From: Catellatospora sichuanensis
GTDB taxonomy: Bacteria > Actinomycetota > Actinomycetes > Mycobacteriales > Micromonosporaceae
Assembly: GCF_007483665.1 (NCBI RefSeq)
Contig: NZ_VIQO01000002.1
Coordinates: forward strand, 310,001-374,000
Direction: 5' to 3'
Length of the DNA: 64,000 nt
Part shown: piece after piece, positions 8,964 through 17,744 of the stretch
Numbering within the stretch: position 1 is the stretch's first letter
How the letters are laid out: every line of letters starts with the position of its first letter
Notes under the pieces: generated by a model
The model's input: the letters and a program-made list of their open reading frames with translations, nothing else
Told to the model about the DNA's origin: nothing
Databases searched by the model: none
Position numbers and translations under genes: made by a program

Positions 8964-10580
8964 ATGACGCTGGAGTTCGCCCCGCTGGCGGAGCACATCG
9001 CCGACGCACTGCTGGAGTCGTCACCCGAGCTGGCCGCCTCGGCCGGCGATCATCGCTTCGACGACCGCCTGCCGGACCTGTCGCCCGACGGCACCACCGC
9101 CGACGTCGCCATGCTGCGCGACGCGGCCGCCGCGCTGTCCCAGGTGGACGCCGACCTGCTGGACGACGAGGAGCGGGTCGACCACGCCATCCTCAGCTCG
9201 CTGGTCGACCGGCAGCTGTTCGAGCTGACCGAGGTGCGCTCGCACCAGTGGAATCCGCTGCGGCACAACCCGGGCGCGCTGCTGCACGCGCTGATGGCAC
9301 GCCCGTTCGCACCGGTGGAGCAGCGCCTGTACGCGCTCGCGGGCCGGCTCACCCAGGTGCCCGACGCGCTGGCCACGGCACGGACGGTGCTGCGCGACGC
9401 GCCCCGAATCCACCTGGAGACCGCGGCCGGGCAGTTCGCCGGCACCGCCGCACTGGTGCGCGAGGAGCTGCCGCGGCTGCTGCTGCAGGAGCCGGGGCTG
9501 GCCGAACAGATGCAGCTGGTCGCGGCGAACGCGGTGCTGGCGCTCGACGACTTCGCCGCCTGGTGCACCACCCAGGCCGAGCAGGGCGTGGGCCGCGATC
9601 CGCGGCTGGGCCGCCGGCTCTGGGAGGCCAAACTGTGGCACACCCTGGACACCGAGCTGGGCGCCGCGGAGGTGCTGAAGCGGGCACAGGAGAACGTCGA
9701 GCGGGTCACCGCCGAGCTGCGCGAGGTCGCCGTCGAGCTGGTCGGCGGCAAGGCCGACGACGAGACGGTGCGCCGGGCGCTGGACCTGATCGCCGCCGAG
9801 CACCCGGACAACACCTCGATCGTGGGGCTGGCCTACCACGCGGTCGAGGAGACGACCGCGTTCGTACGCGAGCACGACCTGCTCACCCTCATCGACGATC
9901 CGCTGGTCATCGAGGAGATGCCGGAGTTCTCGCGGGGTGTGGCGGTGGCCTACTGCGACCCGCCGGGCGCGCTGGAGACCGCGGTGGTGCCCACCTTCTA
10001 CTGCATCGCGCCGACCCCGGCGGGCTGGCCCGCGCAGCGGGTCGAGTCGTTCTACCGCGAGTACAACGACCACGCCATCCGCAACCTCACCGTGCACGAG
10101 GCCATGCCGGGGCACTTCCTGCAGCTGGCGCACGCCCGCCGGTACCGGGGCAGCACCCGGGTGCGGGCGCTGGGCCGCTCCGGCACGTTCATCGAGGGCT
10201 GGGCCGTCTACGCCGAGCAGGCGATGGTCGAGCGCGGGTACGGCGGCCTGCCGGTGCGCGCCACCCAGCTGAAGATGCAGCTGCGGTCGAGCATCAACGC
10301 CATCCTCGACCAGCTGGTGCACTGCGAGGATCTGAGCGAGGCAGACGGCATGGCGCTCATGCTGGAACGCGGCTTCCAGGAGGAGGGCGAGGCGGCCGGC
10401 AAGTGGCGGCGCGCGCTGCTGTCCTCGGCGCAGCTGTCGACGTACTTCGTGGGCTGGGCCGAGGTGGCCGAGATCGCGCGGTTGCGACCGGCCGGGGTCA
10501 CCCCGCGTGAATGGCACGACCGCATGCTGTCGTACGGCTCGCCCGCACCCCGCCACCTGCGCACACTGCTCGGCCTGTGA
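8964..10580 (+). CDS. DUF885 family protein (putative metallopeptidase)
   Basis: A 538-residue cytosolic protein of the DUF885 family. The diagnostic motif HEAMPGHF at about residues 378-385 resembles a gluzincin-type zinc site (HExxxGH), with GTFIEGWAVYAEQ downstream providing the expected acidic residue. This suggests a peptidase or amidase, but the substrate is unknown for most of the family. ATG at 8964 is chosen because the frame upstream runs into the palindromic repeat and because of a -10 box six bases before it. No signal peptide is seen. The next gene, a lipoprotein, starts 41 bases after the stop. Confidence 0.88.
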   Translation: MTLEFAPLAEHIADALLESSPELAASAGDHRFDDRLPDLSPDGTTADVAMLRDAAAALSQVDADLLDDEERVDHAILSSLVDRQLFELTEVRSHQWNPLRHNPGALLHALMARPFAPVEQRLYALAGRLTQVPDALATARTVLRDAPRIHLETAAGQFAGTAALVREELPRLLLQEPGLAEQMQLVAANAVLALDDFAAWCTTQAEQGVGRDPRLGRRLWEAKLWHTLDTELGAAEVLKRAQENVERVTAELREVAVELVGGKADDETVRRALDLIAAEHPDNTSIVGLAYHAVEETTAFVREHDLLTLIDDPLVIEEMPEFSRGVAVAYCDPPGALETAVVPTFYCIAPTPAGWPAQRVESFYREYNDHAIRNLTVHEAMPGHFLQLAHARRYRGSTRVRALGRSGTFIEGWAVYAEQAMVERGYGGLPVRATQLKMQLRSSINAILDQLVHCEDLSEADGMALMLERGFQEEGEAAGKWRRALLSSAQLSTYFVGWAEVAEIARLRPAGVTPREWHDRMLSYGSPAPRHLRTLLGL

Positions 10581-10621
10581 GGGTTTGCGCGGCACCGGGG
10601 AGATGGGGGAGGCTGTCGCCC

Positions 10622-11365
10622 ATGCGAAATACGGCTCGTCCCGGCACGCCGCGTGCCACGCGACCCTCCGTATTTCGACACGCCGTGCTCGCCCCGCTGC
10701 TCGGCGCGCTGCTCGTGCTCACCGGCTGCCAGGCCATCACCGACGACGGCGTCGCGCCCGACCGCGCCCGGCTGCTCGGTGACATGGCGGCGCAGCTGCA
10801 GCGCGCCTCGCAGCGGCCGTACCACGCGGAGTATCTGCTGGCCGGGGGGACGCGGGGCGAGATCTCGCAGCAGACCGGGCCGGCGCGCGCGGTGTACGCC
10901 TACCCCGGTGGGCGGCTGGTGATCGACCCGGACGGGCAGACCTCCTGCGTCACCGCGGTCCGCCCGGCGCGCTGCCAGATCCGGCCGCTGCCCGGCCCCG
11001 GCCCGGCCGCGCACACCGGCTACAGCGAGGTGACCCGGCACGGCCTGGTCACCGCGCCGATCGTCACCGATCTGCTGCAGGCGGCGCAGCTGCAGTCGCA
11101 GGCCGAGGTGGAGGCGCACGACGTCACCCTGGCCGGCCAGCAGGCGACCTGCCTGGAGGTGTCCGGTCTGTCCGACGCCGAGGCGGGCGGGTTCAGCGTG
11201 TGCGTCACGGCCGCGGGTGTGCTGGCCAGTTTCGCGGGCGTCGTCGGCGGGGTGGTCGTCGACCAGGCACTGACCCGGGTCACGGCGTCGCCCCCGGCGG
11301 AGGTCTTCGAGCTGCCCGAGGGGGCGCGGGTGGTGGACCACCGGCCGAAGAGCCCGGCACCGTGA
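10622..11365 (+). CDS. Lipoprotein, unknown function
   Basis: A 247-residue predicted lipoprotein. A long basic N-region of about 20 residues (MRNTARPGTPRATRPSVFRH) precedes the hydrophobic core and a lipobox VLTGC with Cys36. The mature part contains two pairs of cysteines (TSCVTAV, ARCQIR, ATCLEV, FSVCVTA), suggesting disulfides, and the pattern RLVIDPDGQTSCV is reminiscent of periplasmic beta-sheet lipoproteins. No domain name can be given. It lies between the DUF885 gene and eno and is probably transcribed with the former. Confidence 0.8.
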   Translation: MRNTARPGTPRATRPSVFRHAVLAPLLGALLVLTGCQAITDDGVAPDRARLLGDMAAQLQRASQRPYHAEYLLAGGTRGEISQQTGPARAVYAYPGGRLVIDPDGQTSCVTAVRPARCQIRPLPGPGPAAHTGYSEVTRHGLVTAPIVTDLLQAAQLQSQAEVEAHDVTLAGQQATCLEVSGLSDAEAGGFSVCVTAAGVLASFAGVVGGVVVDQALTRVTASPPAEVFELPEGARVVDHRPKSPAP

Positions 11366-11373
11366 CGGGTCGA

Positions 11374-11379
11374 TAGGCT
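11374..11379 (+). promoter_or_regulatory. Putative -10 box of eno
   Basis: TAGGCT directly after the lipoprotein stop, about 85 bases before the eno start. The -35 region would fall inside the preceding gene end. Confidence 0.35.
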
Positions 11380-11440
11380 GCCTTTGTACGCACCGGCCGC
11401 TCCGGCCAGGGGATGTCATTGCCGACGACCATGCCAGTGA

Positions 11441-12751
<1,311 letters not shown>

Positions 12752-12809
12752 GCAACAGCCGGATTTCAAGCGACTGCGCGGGTTCGTGACGGTGTCACGT
12801 CGCAGGGCC

Positions 12810-12867
12810 TAGCATGTGATCGAAGCTCCTTTCATGCGACACGTACGGCGTGGAAGGGGCTTCGATC
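12810..12867 (+). promoter_or_regulatory. ftsB promoter and 5' leader hairpin
   Basis: TAGCAT at 12810-12815 is a plausible -10 box. Immediately after it lies a 14-bp inverted repeat with one G-U pair (12818-12831 with 12854-12867; arms GATCGAAGCTCCTT and its complement) around a 22-base loop. The hairpin would occupy almost the whole leader and ends about 15 bases before the GGGGGAGGGG ribosome-binding site. It could instead be the eno terminator. Confidence 0.5.
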
Positions 12868-12888
12868 ATCGCGCAGGGGGGAGGGGTG

Positions 12889-13449
12889 ATGCAGCGGCGA
12901 CAGCCTGGAGGGCAGGGGCCGGTGCGTCGCCCCCGGGACGGGTCGGGACGCGCACGCGGCACCGCCGCCGTCCGCACCCGTGAGGGCGAGCGTTCGCTGA
13001 GCCGCCCCGCCGCCGCCCGCCGCGCCGCCGCCGCGGGCGCCGCCAAACGCACCAGCGCCCCGAACCCGCACGGCCTCACCGGCCGGGCCACCGCGCTGCT
13101 GGTGATCCTCGCGGCGCTGGCGCTGGGCTACGCCTACCCGGTGCGCGTCTACCTCACCCAGCTCGGCGAGATCGACGCGATGCGGCAGTCGCAGCTGGAG
13201 CAGCAGGAGCGCATCGCGGGGCTGGAGCGGCAGGCCGAGAAGTGGAAGGACGACGAGTACATCAAGGCTCAGGTCCGCCGCCGCTTCTTCTGGGTCTACC
13301 CGGGGCAGACCCCGCTGATGCCGATCTGGGACCCGGACGGCAAGACCGACCAGGACCAGACCCCGAAACCGCCGCCGCCCGCCGAGCCCGACAGCTGGTA
13401 CGGCAAGCTCTGGACCCGTTTGGACCCGGAGCCGGAACAGAAGAACTAG
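12889..13449 (+). CDS. FtsB/DivIC family septum formation initiator
   Basis: Bitopic membrane protein of the divisome FtsB/DivIC family, which bridges FtsL and FtsQ during septation. The 186-residue product has a long basic, Ala/Arg-rich cytoplasmic N-terminus (about 60 residues, longer than in E. coli FtsB), one transmembrane helix (ATALLVILAALALGYAY), then an extracellular coiled coil (EIDAMRQSQLEQQERIAGLERQAEKW), YIKAQVRRRFFWVYPGQ, and a Pro-rich tail. ATG at 12889 follows a very strong GGGGGAGGGG; the frame stays open to GTG 12850. The position after eno and before DUF501 matches the actinobacterial arrangement. Confidence 0.88.
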   Translation: MQRRQPGGQGPVRRPRDGSGRARGTAAVRTREGERSLSRPAAARRAAAAGAAKRTSAPNPHGLTGRATALLVILAALALGYAYPVRVYLTQLGEIDAMRQSQLEQQERIAGLERQAEKWKDDEYIKAQVRRRFFWVYPGQTPLMPIWDPDGKTDQDQTPKPPPPAEPDSWYGKLWTRLDPEPEQKN

Positions 13450-13457
13450 GAGCCCCG

Positions 13458-13976
13458 ATGGATCGCGACCTCGTGCCCGCGCCGACGCGGCAGGAGGCGA
13501 CCGAGTCCGATCTCGCCGCGGTCCGGGCACAGCTCGGCCGGCCCACGCGCGGCACCCGGGCGGTGGCGCACCGCTGCCCGTGCGGCAAGCCCGACGTGGT
13601 GGAGACGGTGCCCCGGCTGCCCGACGGCACTCCCTTCCCGACGCTGTTCTACCTCACCTGCCCGCGGGCGACCGCGGAGTGCAGCCGGCTGGAGTCGGCC
13701 GGGCTGATGAAGGAGATGAACGAGCAGCTGCGCGAGGACCCGGAGCTGCGCGCGGCGTACCTGAAGGCGCACGAGGACTACCTGACCCGCCGCGAGGCGA
13801 TCGGGCACGTGGCGGAGATCGAGAACGTCTCCGCGGGCGGCATGCCGGACCGGGTGAAGTGCCTGCACGTGCACCTCGGCCACGCGCTGGCCGCGGGCCC
13901 CGGCGTCAACCCGTTCGGCGACGAGGTCATCGCGCTGATCGAGCCCTGGTGGACGGCGGGTCCCTGCGTTGAGTGA
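13458..13976 (+). CDS. DUF501 family protein
   Basis: A 172-residue DUF501 protein. The family is conserved in actinobacteria next to eno/ftsB and ppx, but has no assigned function. Features are CPCGKPDVVETVPRLPDGTPFPTLFYLTCPR with four cysteines in a possible metal or Fe-S arrangement, a charged helix (LMKEMNEQLREDPELRAAYLKAHEDY), and VKCLHVHLGHALAAGPGVNPFGDEV near the C-terminus. ATG at 13458 is preceded by AGGAG. It follows ftsB by eight bases and overlaps the next start, so it is in the same operon. Confidence 0.92.
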   Translation: MDRDLVPAPTRQEATESDLAAVRAQLGRPTRGTRAVAHRCPCGKPDVVETVPRLPDGTPFPTLFYLTCPRATAECSRLESAGLMKEMNEQLREDPELRAAYLKAHEDYLTRREAIGHVAEIENVSAGGMPDRVKCLHVHLGHALAAGPGVNPFGDEVIALIEPWWTAGPCVE

Positions 13977-14472
13977 GCTGACCGTACGCAAGGCGCGCAC
14001 CGCCGACGTGCGGGGTATCCGCCGCCTGATCGACACCTACAGCGGCGAGCGCCGCCTGCTCAGCAAGGCCACCGTCGCGATATACGAGGACGTCCCCGAG
14101 TTCCGGGTGGCCGTCGACGACGACGGCTTGGTGGTCGGCTGCGGCGCGCTGCACGTGCTGTGGGAGGACCTCGCCGAGATCCGCACCGTCGCCGTGGACG
14201 CGACCTGGCGCGGCCGCCGCGTCGGCCACCAGATCGTCGAAGCCCTCCTCGACGACGCCCGCGAGCTGGGCGTACGCCGCGTCTTCGTGCTCACCTTCGA
14301 GACCCGCTTCTTCGCCTCCTTCGGCTTCACCGAGATCGACGGCGCCCCCGTCCCGCCTCCCGTCTACGAGCAGCTCCTGCGCTCCTACGACGAGGGCGTG
14401 GCCGAATTCCTCGGCCTGGAACGCGTCAAACCCAACACCCTCGGCAACACCCGCATGCTCCTGCATTTGTAG
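13969..14472 (+). CDS. argA: N-acetylglutamate synthase, short GNAT type (ArgA)
   Basis: First enzyme of arginine biosynthesis (acetyl-CoA + glutamate). The 167-residue single-domain GNAT protein closely matches what I recall of the mycobacterial ArgA: GCGALHVLWEDLAEIRTVAVD, RVFVLTFETRFFASFGFTEIDG and VKPNTLGNTRMLL are all characteristic. The start is a TTG at 13969, overlapping the DUF501 stop; no other start in frame is closer, so the TTG is inferred from coupling and from homologous length. The gene end abuts an AGGAAGGGCACCT repeat. Confidence 0.85.
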   Translation: MSELTVRKARTADVRGIRRLIDTYSGERRLLSKATVAIYEDVPEFRVAVDDDGLVVGCGALHVLWEDLAEIRTVAVDATWRGRRVGHQIVEALLDDARELGVRRVFVLTFETRFFASFGFTEIDGAPVPPPVYEQLLRSYDEGVAEFLGLERVKPNTLGNTRMLLHL

Positions 14473-14526
14473 AAGGAAGGGCACCTGCACATCGCTATGC
14501 GTAGAGGAAGGGCACCTTCTTAACGC
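14472..14526. repeat. AGGAAGGGCACCT repeat, copy 1
   Basis: Two direct half-units (GAAGGAAGGGCACCT at 14472 and AGGAAGGGCACCTTCTTAACG ending at 14524) separated by about 20 bases, starting at the argA stop codon. The related copy at 29632 has the two half-units inverted. Confidence 0.6.
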
Positions 14527-14529
14527 CTG

Positions 14530-14535
14530 TAGGGT
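14530..14535 (+). promoter_or_regulatory. Putative -10 box, leaderless ppx
   Basis: TAGGGT followed by six bases and GTG at 14542, overlapping the end of the repeat. Confidence 0.4.
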
Positions 14536-14541
14536 GGTGAC

Positions 14542-15441
14542 GTGGGAGATGCCGTCGCCGCGATCGACTGTGGCACCAACTCGATCCGCCTGCTGATCAC
14601 CGCCGATGGCCGGGATGTCGAGCGCCTGATGCGCATCGTGCGCCTTGGCGCGGGGGTGGACCGCACCGGCCGCCTCGACCCGGCGGCGATCGAGCGCACC
14701 CGGGTCGCGCTGGTGGAATACCGCGCGCTGATCGAGTCGCACGGCGTGAGCCACATCCGTATGGTCGCCACCAGCGCCACCCGCGACGCGGCCAACGCGG
14801 CTGACTTCCACGACATGGTGCGGGTCACGCTGGGGCAGCCCGCCGAGGTCATCACCGGCACCGAGGAGGCAGCGCTCTCCTTCGGCGGCGCCGTGACCGG
14901 GCTGGACGGCAGCGGTCCCTACCTGGTGGTGGACATCGGCGGCGGCTCGACCGAGTTCGTCCGGGGGCGCCGGACGGTGGACAGCTCGATCAGCATGGAC
15001 ATCGGCTGCGTACGCATGACCGAACGCCACCTGCCCGCCGACCCGCCGACGGCCGCGCAGCTCGACGCCGCGGTCGCCGACATCGACGCTGCCGTGTCGC
15101 ACGCCCTGGGGCACGTCGGCACCGCGCCGGCCACCCTGGTCGGGGTGGCGGGCACGGTCACCACGCTGGCCGGCATCGCGCTGGGCCTGGACCACTACGA
15201 CCCCGCTCGGATCCACCACTCGGTGCTGCCAGCCGCGGCGGTCGAGCAGCTCGCCGCGGAGCTGTCCGCGATGGACCACGCCACGCGGGCGGCGATCCCG
15301 GTGATGCACCCGGGCCGGGTGGACGTGATCATCGCGGGCGCGCTGATCCTGCGCGAGATCATGCGGCAGACCGGCTTCAGTGAGATCGTCGTCTCGGAAC
15401 ACGACATCCTCGACGGCATCGCCGCCTCCATCCACCACTGA
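14542..15441 (+). CDS. ppx: Ppx/GppA phosphatase (exopolyphosphatase)
   Basis: Member of the actin-fold Ppx/GppA family, releasing phosphate from polyphosphate or pppGpp. The 299-residue product has the phosphate-binding [14 protein letters not shown] at the N-terminus, [15 protein letters not shown], the second phosphate motif [12 protein letters not shown] and the [12 protein letters not shown] motif. It is a short two-domain form lacking the C-terminal HD domain of E. coli GppA, as in actinobacterial Ppx2-like proteins. GTG at 14542 has no Shine-Dalgarno but follows TAGGGT by six bases. Confidence 0.93.
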   Translation: MGDAVAAIDCGTNSIRLLITADGRDVERLMRIVRLGAGVDRTGRLDPAAIERTRVALVEYRALIESHGVSHIRMVATSATRDAANAADFHDMVRVTLGQPAEVITGTEEAALSFGGAVTGLDGSGPYLVVDIGGGSTEFVRGRRTVDSSISMDIGCVRMTERHLPADPPTAAQLDAAVADIDAAVSHALGHVGTAPATLVGVAGTVTTLAGIALGLDHYDPARIHHSVLPAAAVEQLAAELSAMDHATRAAIPVMHPGRVDVIIAGALILREIMRQTGFSEIVVSEHDILDGIAASIHH

Positions 15442-15474
15442 GCAGTACTTTCCTTGTCGAAGGTAGTGCGCTGC

Positions 15475-15503
15475 TTGTGGTACTGCGCATCGCACACTAC
15501 TGT
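15475..15503 (+). promoter_or_regulatory. padR promoter with overlapping operator-like repeats
   Basis: TTGTGG (15475-15480), 17 bases, TACTGT (15498-15503); GTG starts seven bases later. GTAGTGCG (15463), GTACTGCG (15480) and the inverse CGCACACTAC (15491) surround and fill the promoter, suggesting autoregulation by the PadR product. Confidence 0.55.
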
Positions 15504-15510
15504 GCTCAGC

Positions 15511-15834
15511 GTGGATACCACCCAACTGCTCAAGGGGGTGCTCGACCTGGCCGTGCTCGCCGTGCTGCGCGACGACGACGGCTACGGGTACGACATCCTC
15601 CGCCGGCTGCGCACCGCCGGGCTGACCGAGATCGGTGACGCCTCGGTCTACGGCACCCTGCGCCGGCTGTTCGCGGCCGGCTATCTCACCACCTACGTGG
15701 TGCCCTCCGAGGAGGGCCCGCACCGCAAGTACTACGCGCTCAACCCGGCCGGCCGCACCCAGCTCAAGCAGGGCGGCGATGTCTGGCGCGGGTTCGCCTC
15801 CACCATGAACACCCTGTTGAGGGAGTCGGCATGA
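15511..15834 (+). CDS. PadR family transcriptional regulator
   Basis: A 107-residue winged-helix repressor of the PadR family. Signatures are LLKGVLDLAVLAVL, the recognition region DGYGYDILRRLR, SVYGTLRRLFAAGYL and the wing EEGPHRKYYALNPAGR. GTG at 15511 is chosen because it removes an atypical Cys/Trp-rich extension and follows a -10 box by seven bases. PadR genes are often paired with a HAAS-domain membrane protein, and that is the case here. The stop overlaps the start of a mini-ORF cassette (ATGA at 15831), so it is coupled to the HAAS gene through two cassettes. The inducer is unknown. Confidence 0.9.
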   Translation: MDTTQLLKGVLDLAVLAVLRDDDGYGYDILRRLRTAGLTEIGDASVYGTLRRLFAAGYLTTYVVPSEEGPHRKYYALNPAGRTQLKQGGDVWRGFASTMNTLLRESA

Positions 15835-15902
15835 ACGAGCACCGCGAGCGAATCATGAACGTCGGCGATGCCGCCGGCGAGCGCCGCGAGGAGAGGGCAT
15901 GA
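15831..15902 (+). CDS. Mini-ORF 1 of coupling cassette (23 codons)
   Basis: Begins with ATG overlapping the padR stop (ATGA) and ends with TGA overlapping the next cassette ATG (ATGA). The peptide starts MNEHRERIMNVGDAAGE and ends RREERA. It is charged and has no domain. Its job, if translated, is more likely ribosome relay than the peptide itself; this is inference. Confidence 0.4.
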   Translation: MNEHRERIMNVGDAAGERREERA

Positions 15903-15966
15903 GCGAGCACCGCGAGCGAATCATGAGCTCTGGACATGTCGTCGACGAGCGCAGCGAGGAGAGGGC
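15831..15966 (+). repeat. Tandem 68-bp coupling cassettes between padR and HAAS gene
   Basis: Two units of exactly 68 bp (15831-15898 and 15899-15966). Both begin ATGA(A/G)CGAGCACCGCGAGCGAATCATGA and end CGAGGAGAGGGC before the next ATGA. Each unit carries a strong Shine-Dalgarno (GAGGAGAGGG) at its 3' end. A 62-bp relative lies at 20589. All three sit precisely between a stop and a start codon within operons. Confidence 0.85.
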
Positions 15967-15970
15967 ATGA
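15899..15970 (+). CDS. Mini-ORF 2 of coupling cassette (23 codons)
   Basis: Begins in the stop of mini-ORF 1 and ends in the start of the HAAS gene, both as ATGA. The peptide starts MSEHRERIMSSGHVVDE and ends RSEERA, resembling mini-ORF 1 in its first nine and last four residues and the third cassette (20589) in its middle (SSGHVVDERS against SCGHVLDERS). Confidence 0.4.
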   Translation: MSEHRERIMSSGHVVDERSEERA

Positions 15971-16992
15971 ACGTCGAGATCGCACAGTATGCGGCGCAGG
16001 TCGGCGCGGCCCTGTCCGACCTGCCGGAGCAGGCCCGTAACGACCTGCTGGAGGACCTGCCGGCGCATCTGGCCGAGGTGGCGGCGGAGATCGAGGCCGA
16101 GGGCGGCGGTGCGACGCTGACGGAGCGGCTCGGGCCGCCCAGCGCGTACGCCGCCGAGCTGCGCGCCACGCTGGGCCACACGGGGGGTCCCAGCCGGCCG
16201 GCCGCCTGGGCGGGGCGGGCGGTGTCGCGGGTGCGGGCACGCTGGGGAAGGCTGGACCGCCGGCTCGGTCCGGTCATCGGATACGAGCGTCTCGGCGAGT
16301 TCCTGGCGCTGCTGCGCCCGGCCTGGTGGGTGGTGCGCGGCTGGCTGGTCGCGATGCTGGTGGCGCAGCTGTGGCGCGACGGCGACGGGCTGGGCCTGCT
16401 GCCGCGCTTCGAGGGCAGCACCGTGCTCGGCCTGCTGGTGCTCATCGCCTTCGTGGTCGGCTCGATCTGGCTCGGTCGGCGCACCACGGCGGCCCCGCCG
16501 GCCCGCCGCCGGACTCGGGTGGCGCTGGGCGCGGCGACGGCCGTCGTCGTGGTGTTCGGACTGGGGCTGTGGGTGGCGGCGGATGACCGGCTGATGGGGT
16601 CGTTCTGGCAGGAGTCGACGCCGACGTCCTGGGTGTCCGACCCGTACAACCAGGTCAACGACATCTTCGTGCTGGGTCCGGACGGGCAGATCATCCAGGG
16701 CGCGCGGCTGGTCGACCAGGACGGCAGCCCGGTCGTGCTCGGCTACTGTGCACAGCGTTTCGGCTGGGAGGGCCCCGGCGGGGGCGGCCGGGGCTGGGAG
16801 TGGCGGGTCGTGTACCCGTCCTGTCCCGACCTCAGCGCACCGCAGCTGCCGTGGGTGGCCGTGTCGCCGGCACCCCTGCCCTGGGAAACGCCGTCGCCGT
16901 CCGTCGCGCCGGCACCGTCGCCTTCGCCTTCGGGCGCGGTGTTGCCGTCACCGTCCCCGAGTGCGTCCGCGGGACCGGCTCCCACCCGTTGA
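15967..16992 (+). CDS. HAAS-domain membrane protein, PadR partner
   Basis: A 341-residue membrane protein. The N-terminal 60 residues (IAQYAAQVGAALSDLPEQARNDLLEDLPAHLAEVAAE) match the HAAS signalling helix domain that accompanies PadR regulators. Three transmembrane helices follow (about 122-138, 152-171 and 188-207), then an extracellular region with DDRLMGSFWQES and two cysteines, and a Pro/Ser-rich tail. ATG at 15967 is preferred over the longer frame from 15868, which only reads through the cassette in a third frame. It probably acts in membrane sensing or modulation together with the PadR protein, which is inferred from the pairing. Confidence 0.82.
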   Translation: MNVEIAQYAAQVGAALSDLPEQARNDLLEDLPAHLAEVAAEIEAEGGGATLTERLGPPSAYAAELRATLGHTGGPSRPAAWAGRAVSRVRARWGRLDRRLGPVIGYERLGEFLALLRPAWWVVRGWLVAMLVAQLWRDGDGLGLLPRFEGSTVLGLLVLIAFVVGSIWLGRRTTAAPPARRRTRVALGAATAVVVVFGLGLWVAADDRLMGSFWQESTPTSWVSDPYNQVNDIFVLGPDGQIIQGARLVDQDGSPVVLGYCAQRFGWEGPGGGGRGWEWRVVYPSCPDLSAPQLPWVAVSPAPLPWETPSPSVAPAPSPSPSGAVLPSPSPSASAGPAPTR

Positions 16993-17007
16993 GTCGGTGA
17001 GGGTCAG

Positions 17008-17053
17008 CGAGGGGTGAGCGGCTACGGCACAATGGCCGCACCGCCACCCCTCG
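17008..17053 (+). terminator. Inverted repeat after HAAS gene
   Basis: CGAGGGGTG (17008-17016) and CACCCCTCG (17045-17053), a perfect 9-bp pair around a 28-base loop. It may be a terminator of the padR operon or an operator of the next gene; CACAAT in the loop could be a -10 box. Confidence 0.4.
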
Positions 17054-17070
17054 ATCGTGAAGGCCCATTC

Positions 17071-17523
17071 ATGTATGAGCAGCCAGGTCCGCAGGTGCCC
17101 CCCGCTCCCTACGCGGTTCCGGGGCCGCCGCCGCGCAAGACCGGCCGGATCGTCGCTATCGTCGTGGCGGCGGTGCTCCTGCTGTGCTGCTGCGGTGGCG
17201 GTCTTTTCGTGGCACTCAGGCCGGACGCCCTGGGCGGCTTCGCCAAGGACATCGTGGACGCCGTGAACAGCGATGTGGCCAACGCGGAGGTCGGCGACTG
17301 CGTCAACGACTTCGCGAAGGTGGAGGACGCCCGGATCGTCGATTGCGCGTCGACGGACGCGGCCAACAAGGTCGTCGGTGTCGTCGACGACGTGACGGAG
17401 TCGGAGTTCACCGCCAAGGAGCAGGCGCTGTGCAACGCGTTCCCGACGTGGGAGCAGGTCGTCTGGATCGGCAAGAGGGGCGGTAACGGCGACGTGTGGT
17501 GCCTGGCGCCGCACAAGAGCTGA
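17071..17523 (+). CDS. Small single-span membrane protein, paralog 1
   Basis: A 150-residue protein with a Pro-rich cytoplasmic N-terminus (MYEQPGPQVPPAPYAVPGPPP), one transmembrane helix (IVAIVVAAVLLLCCCGGGLFVAL) and an exported domain of about 90 residues with VGDCVNDF, IVDCAS, DAANKVVGV, TWEQVVWIGKRGG and WCL. Four cysteines suggest disulfides. The exported domain is close to 75 percent identical to that of the next gene by eye. It may belong to the LppU/SCO3897-like group, but this is a weak recollection. ATG at 17071 is preferred; a GTG at 17014 is also open. Confidence 0.8.
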   Translation: MYEQPGPQVPPAPYAVPGPPPRKTGRIVAIVVAAVLLLCCCGGGLFVALRPDALGGFAKDIVDAVNSDVANAEVGDCVNDFAKVEDARIVDCASTDAANKVVGVVDDVTESEFTAKEQALCNAFPTWEQVVWIGKRGGNGDVWCLAPHKS

Positions 17524-17744
17524 GCCCGCCGTGGCGCGCCGTTCGCTGAACGGCTGAGGTCGCGGTGCTGACTCGGCGGTCCTTCTTGTCCGTCCGGATG
17601 GCATGCGAAGAGCGCTCACCTGCGGGGTCGCGAAGATTCTCAGCTGACGCTAAGGTGACGCGGTCTCCGTGACCGTACGTGAGACGTAACGCCCCCGCCG
17701 CGACTCGTTCCGGACGAGGGCACCCCTCGGAAGGAAAGAACCAC

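Noticed and set aside
15868-15966. 33-residue N-terminal extension of the HAAS protein
   Set aside because: It is the cassette read in another frame; the ATG at 15967 with GAGGAGAGGG upstream is a far better start.
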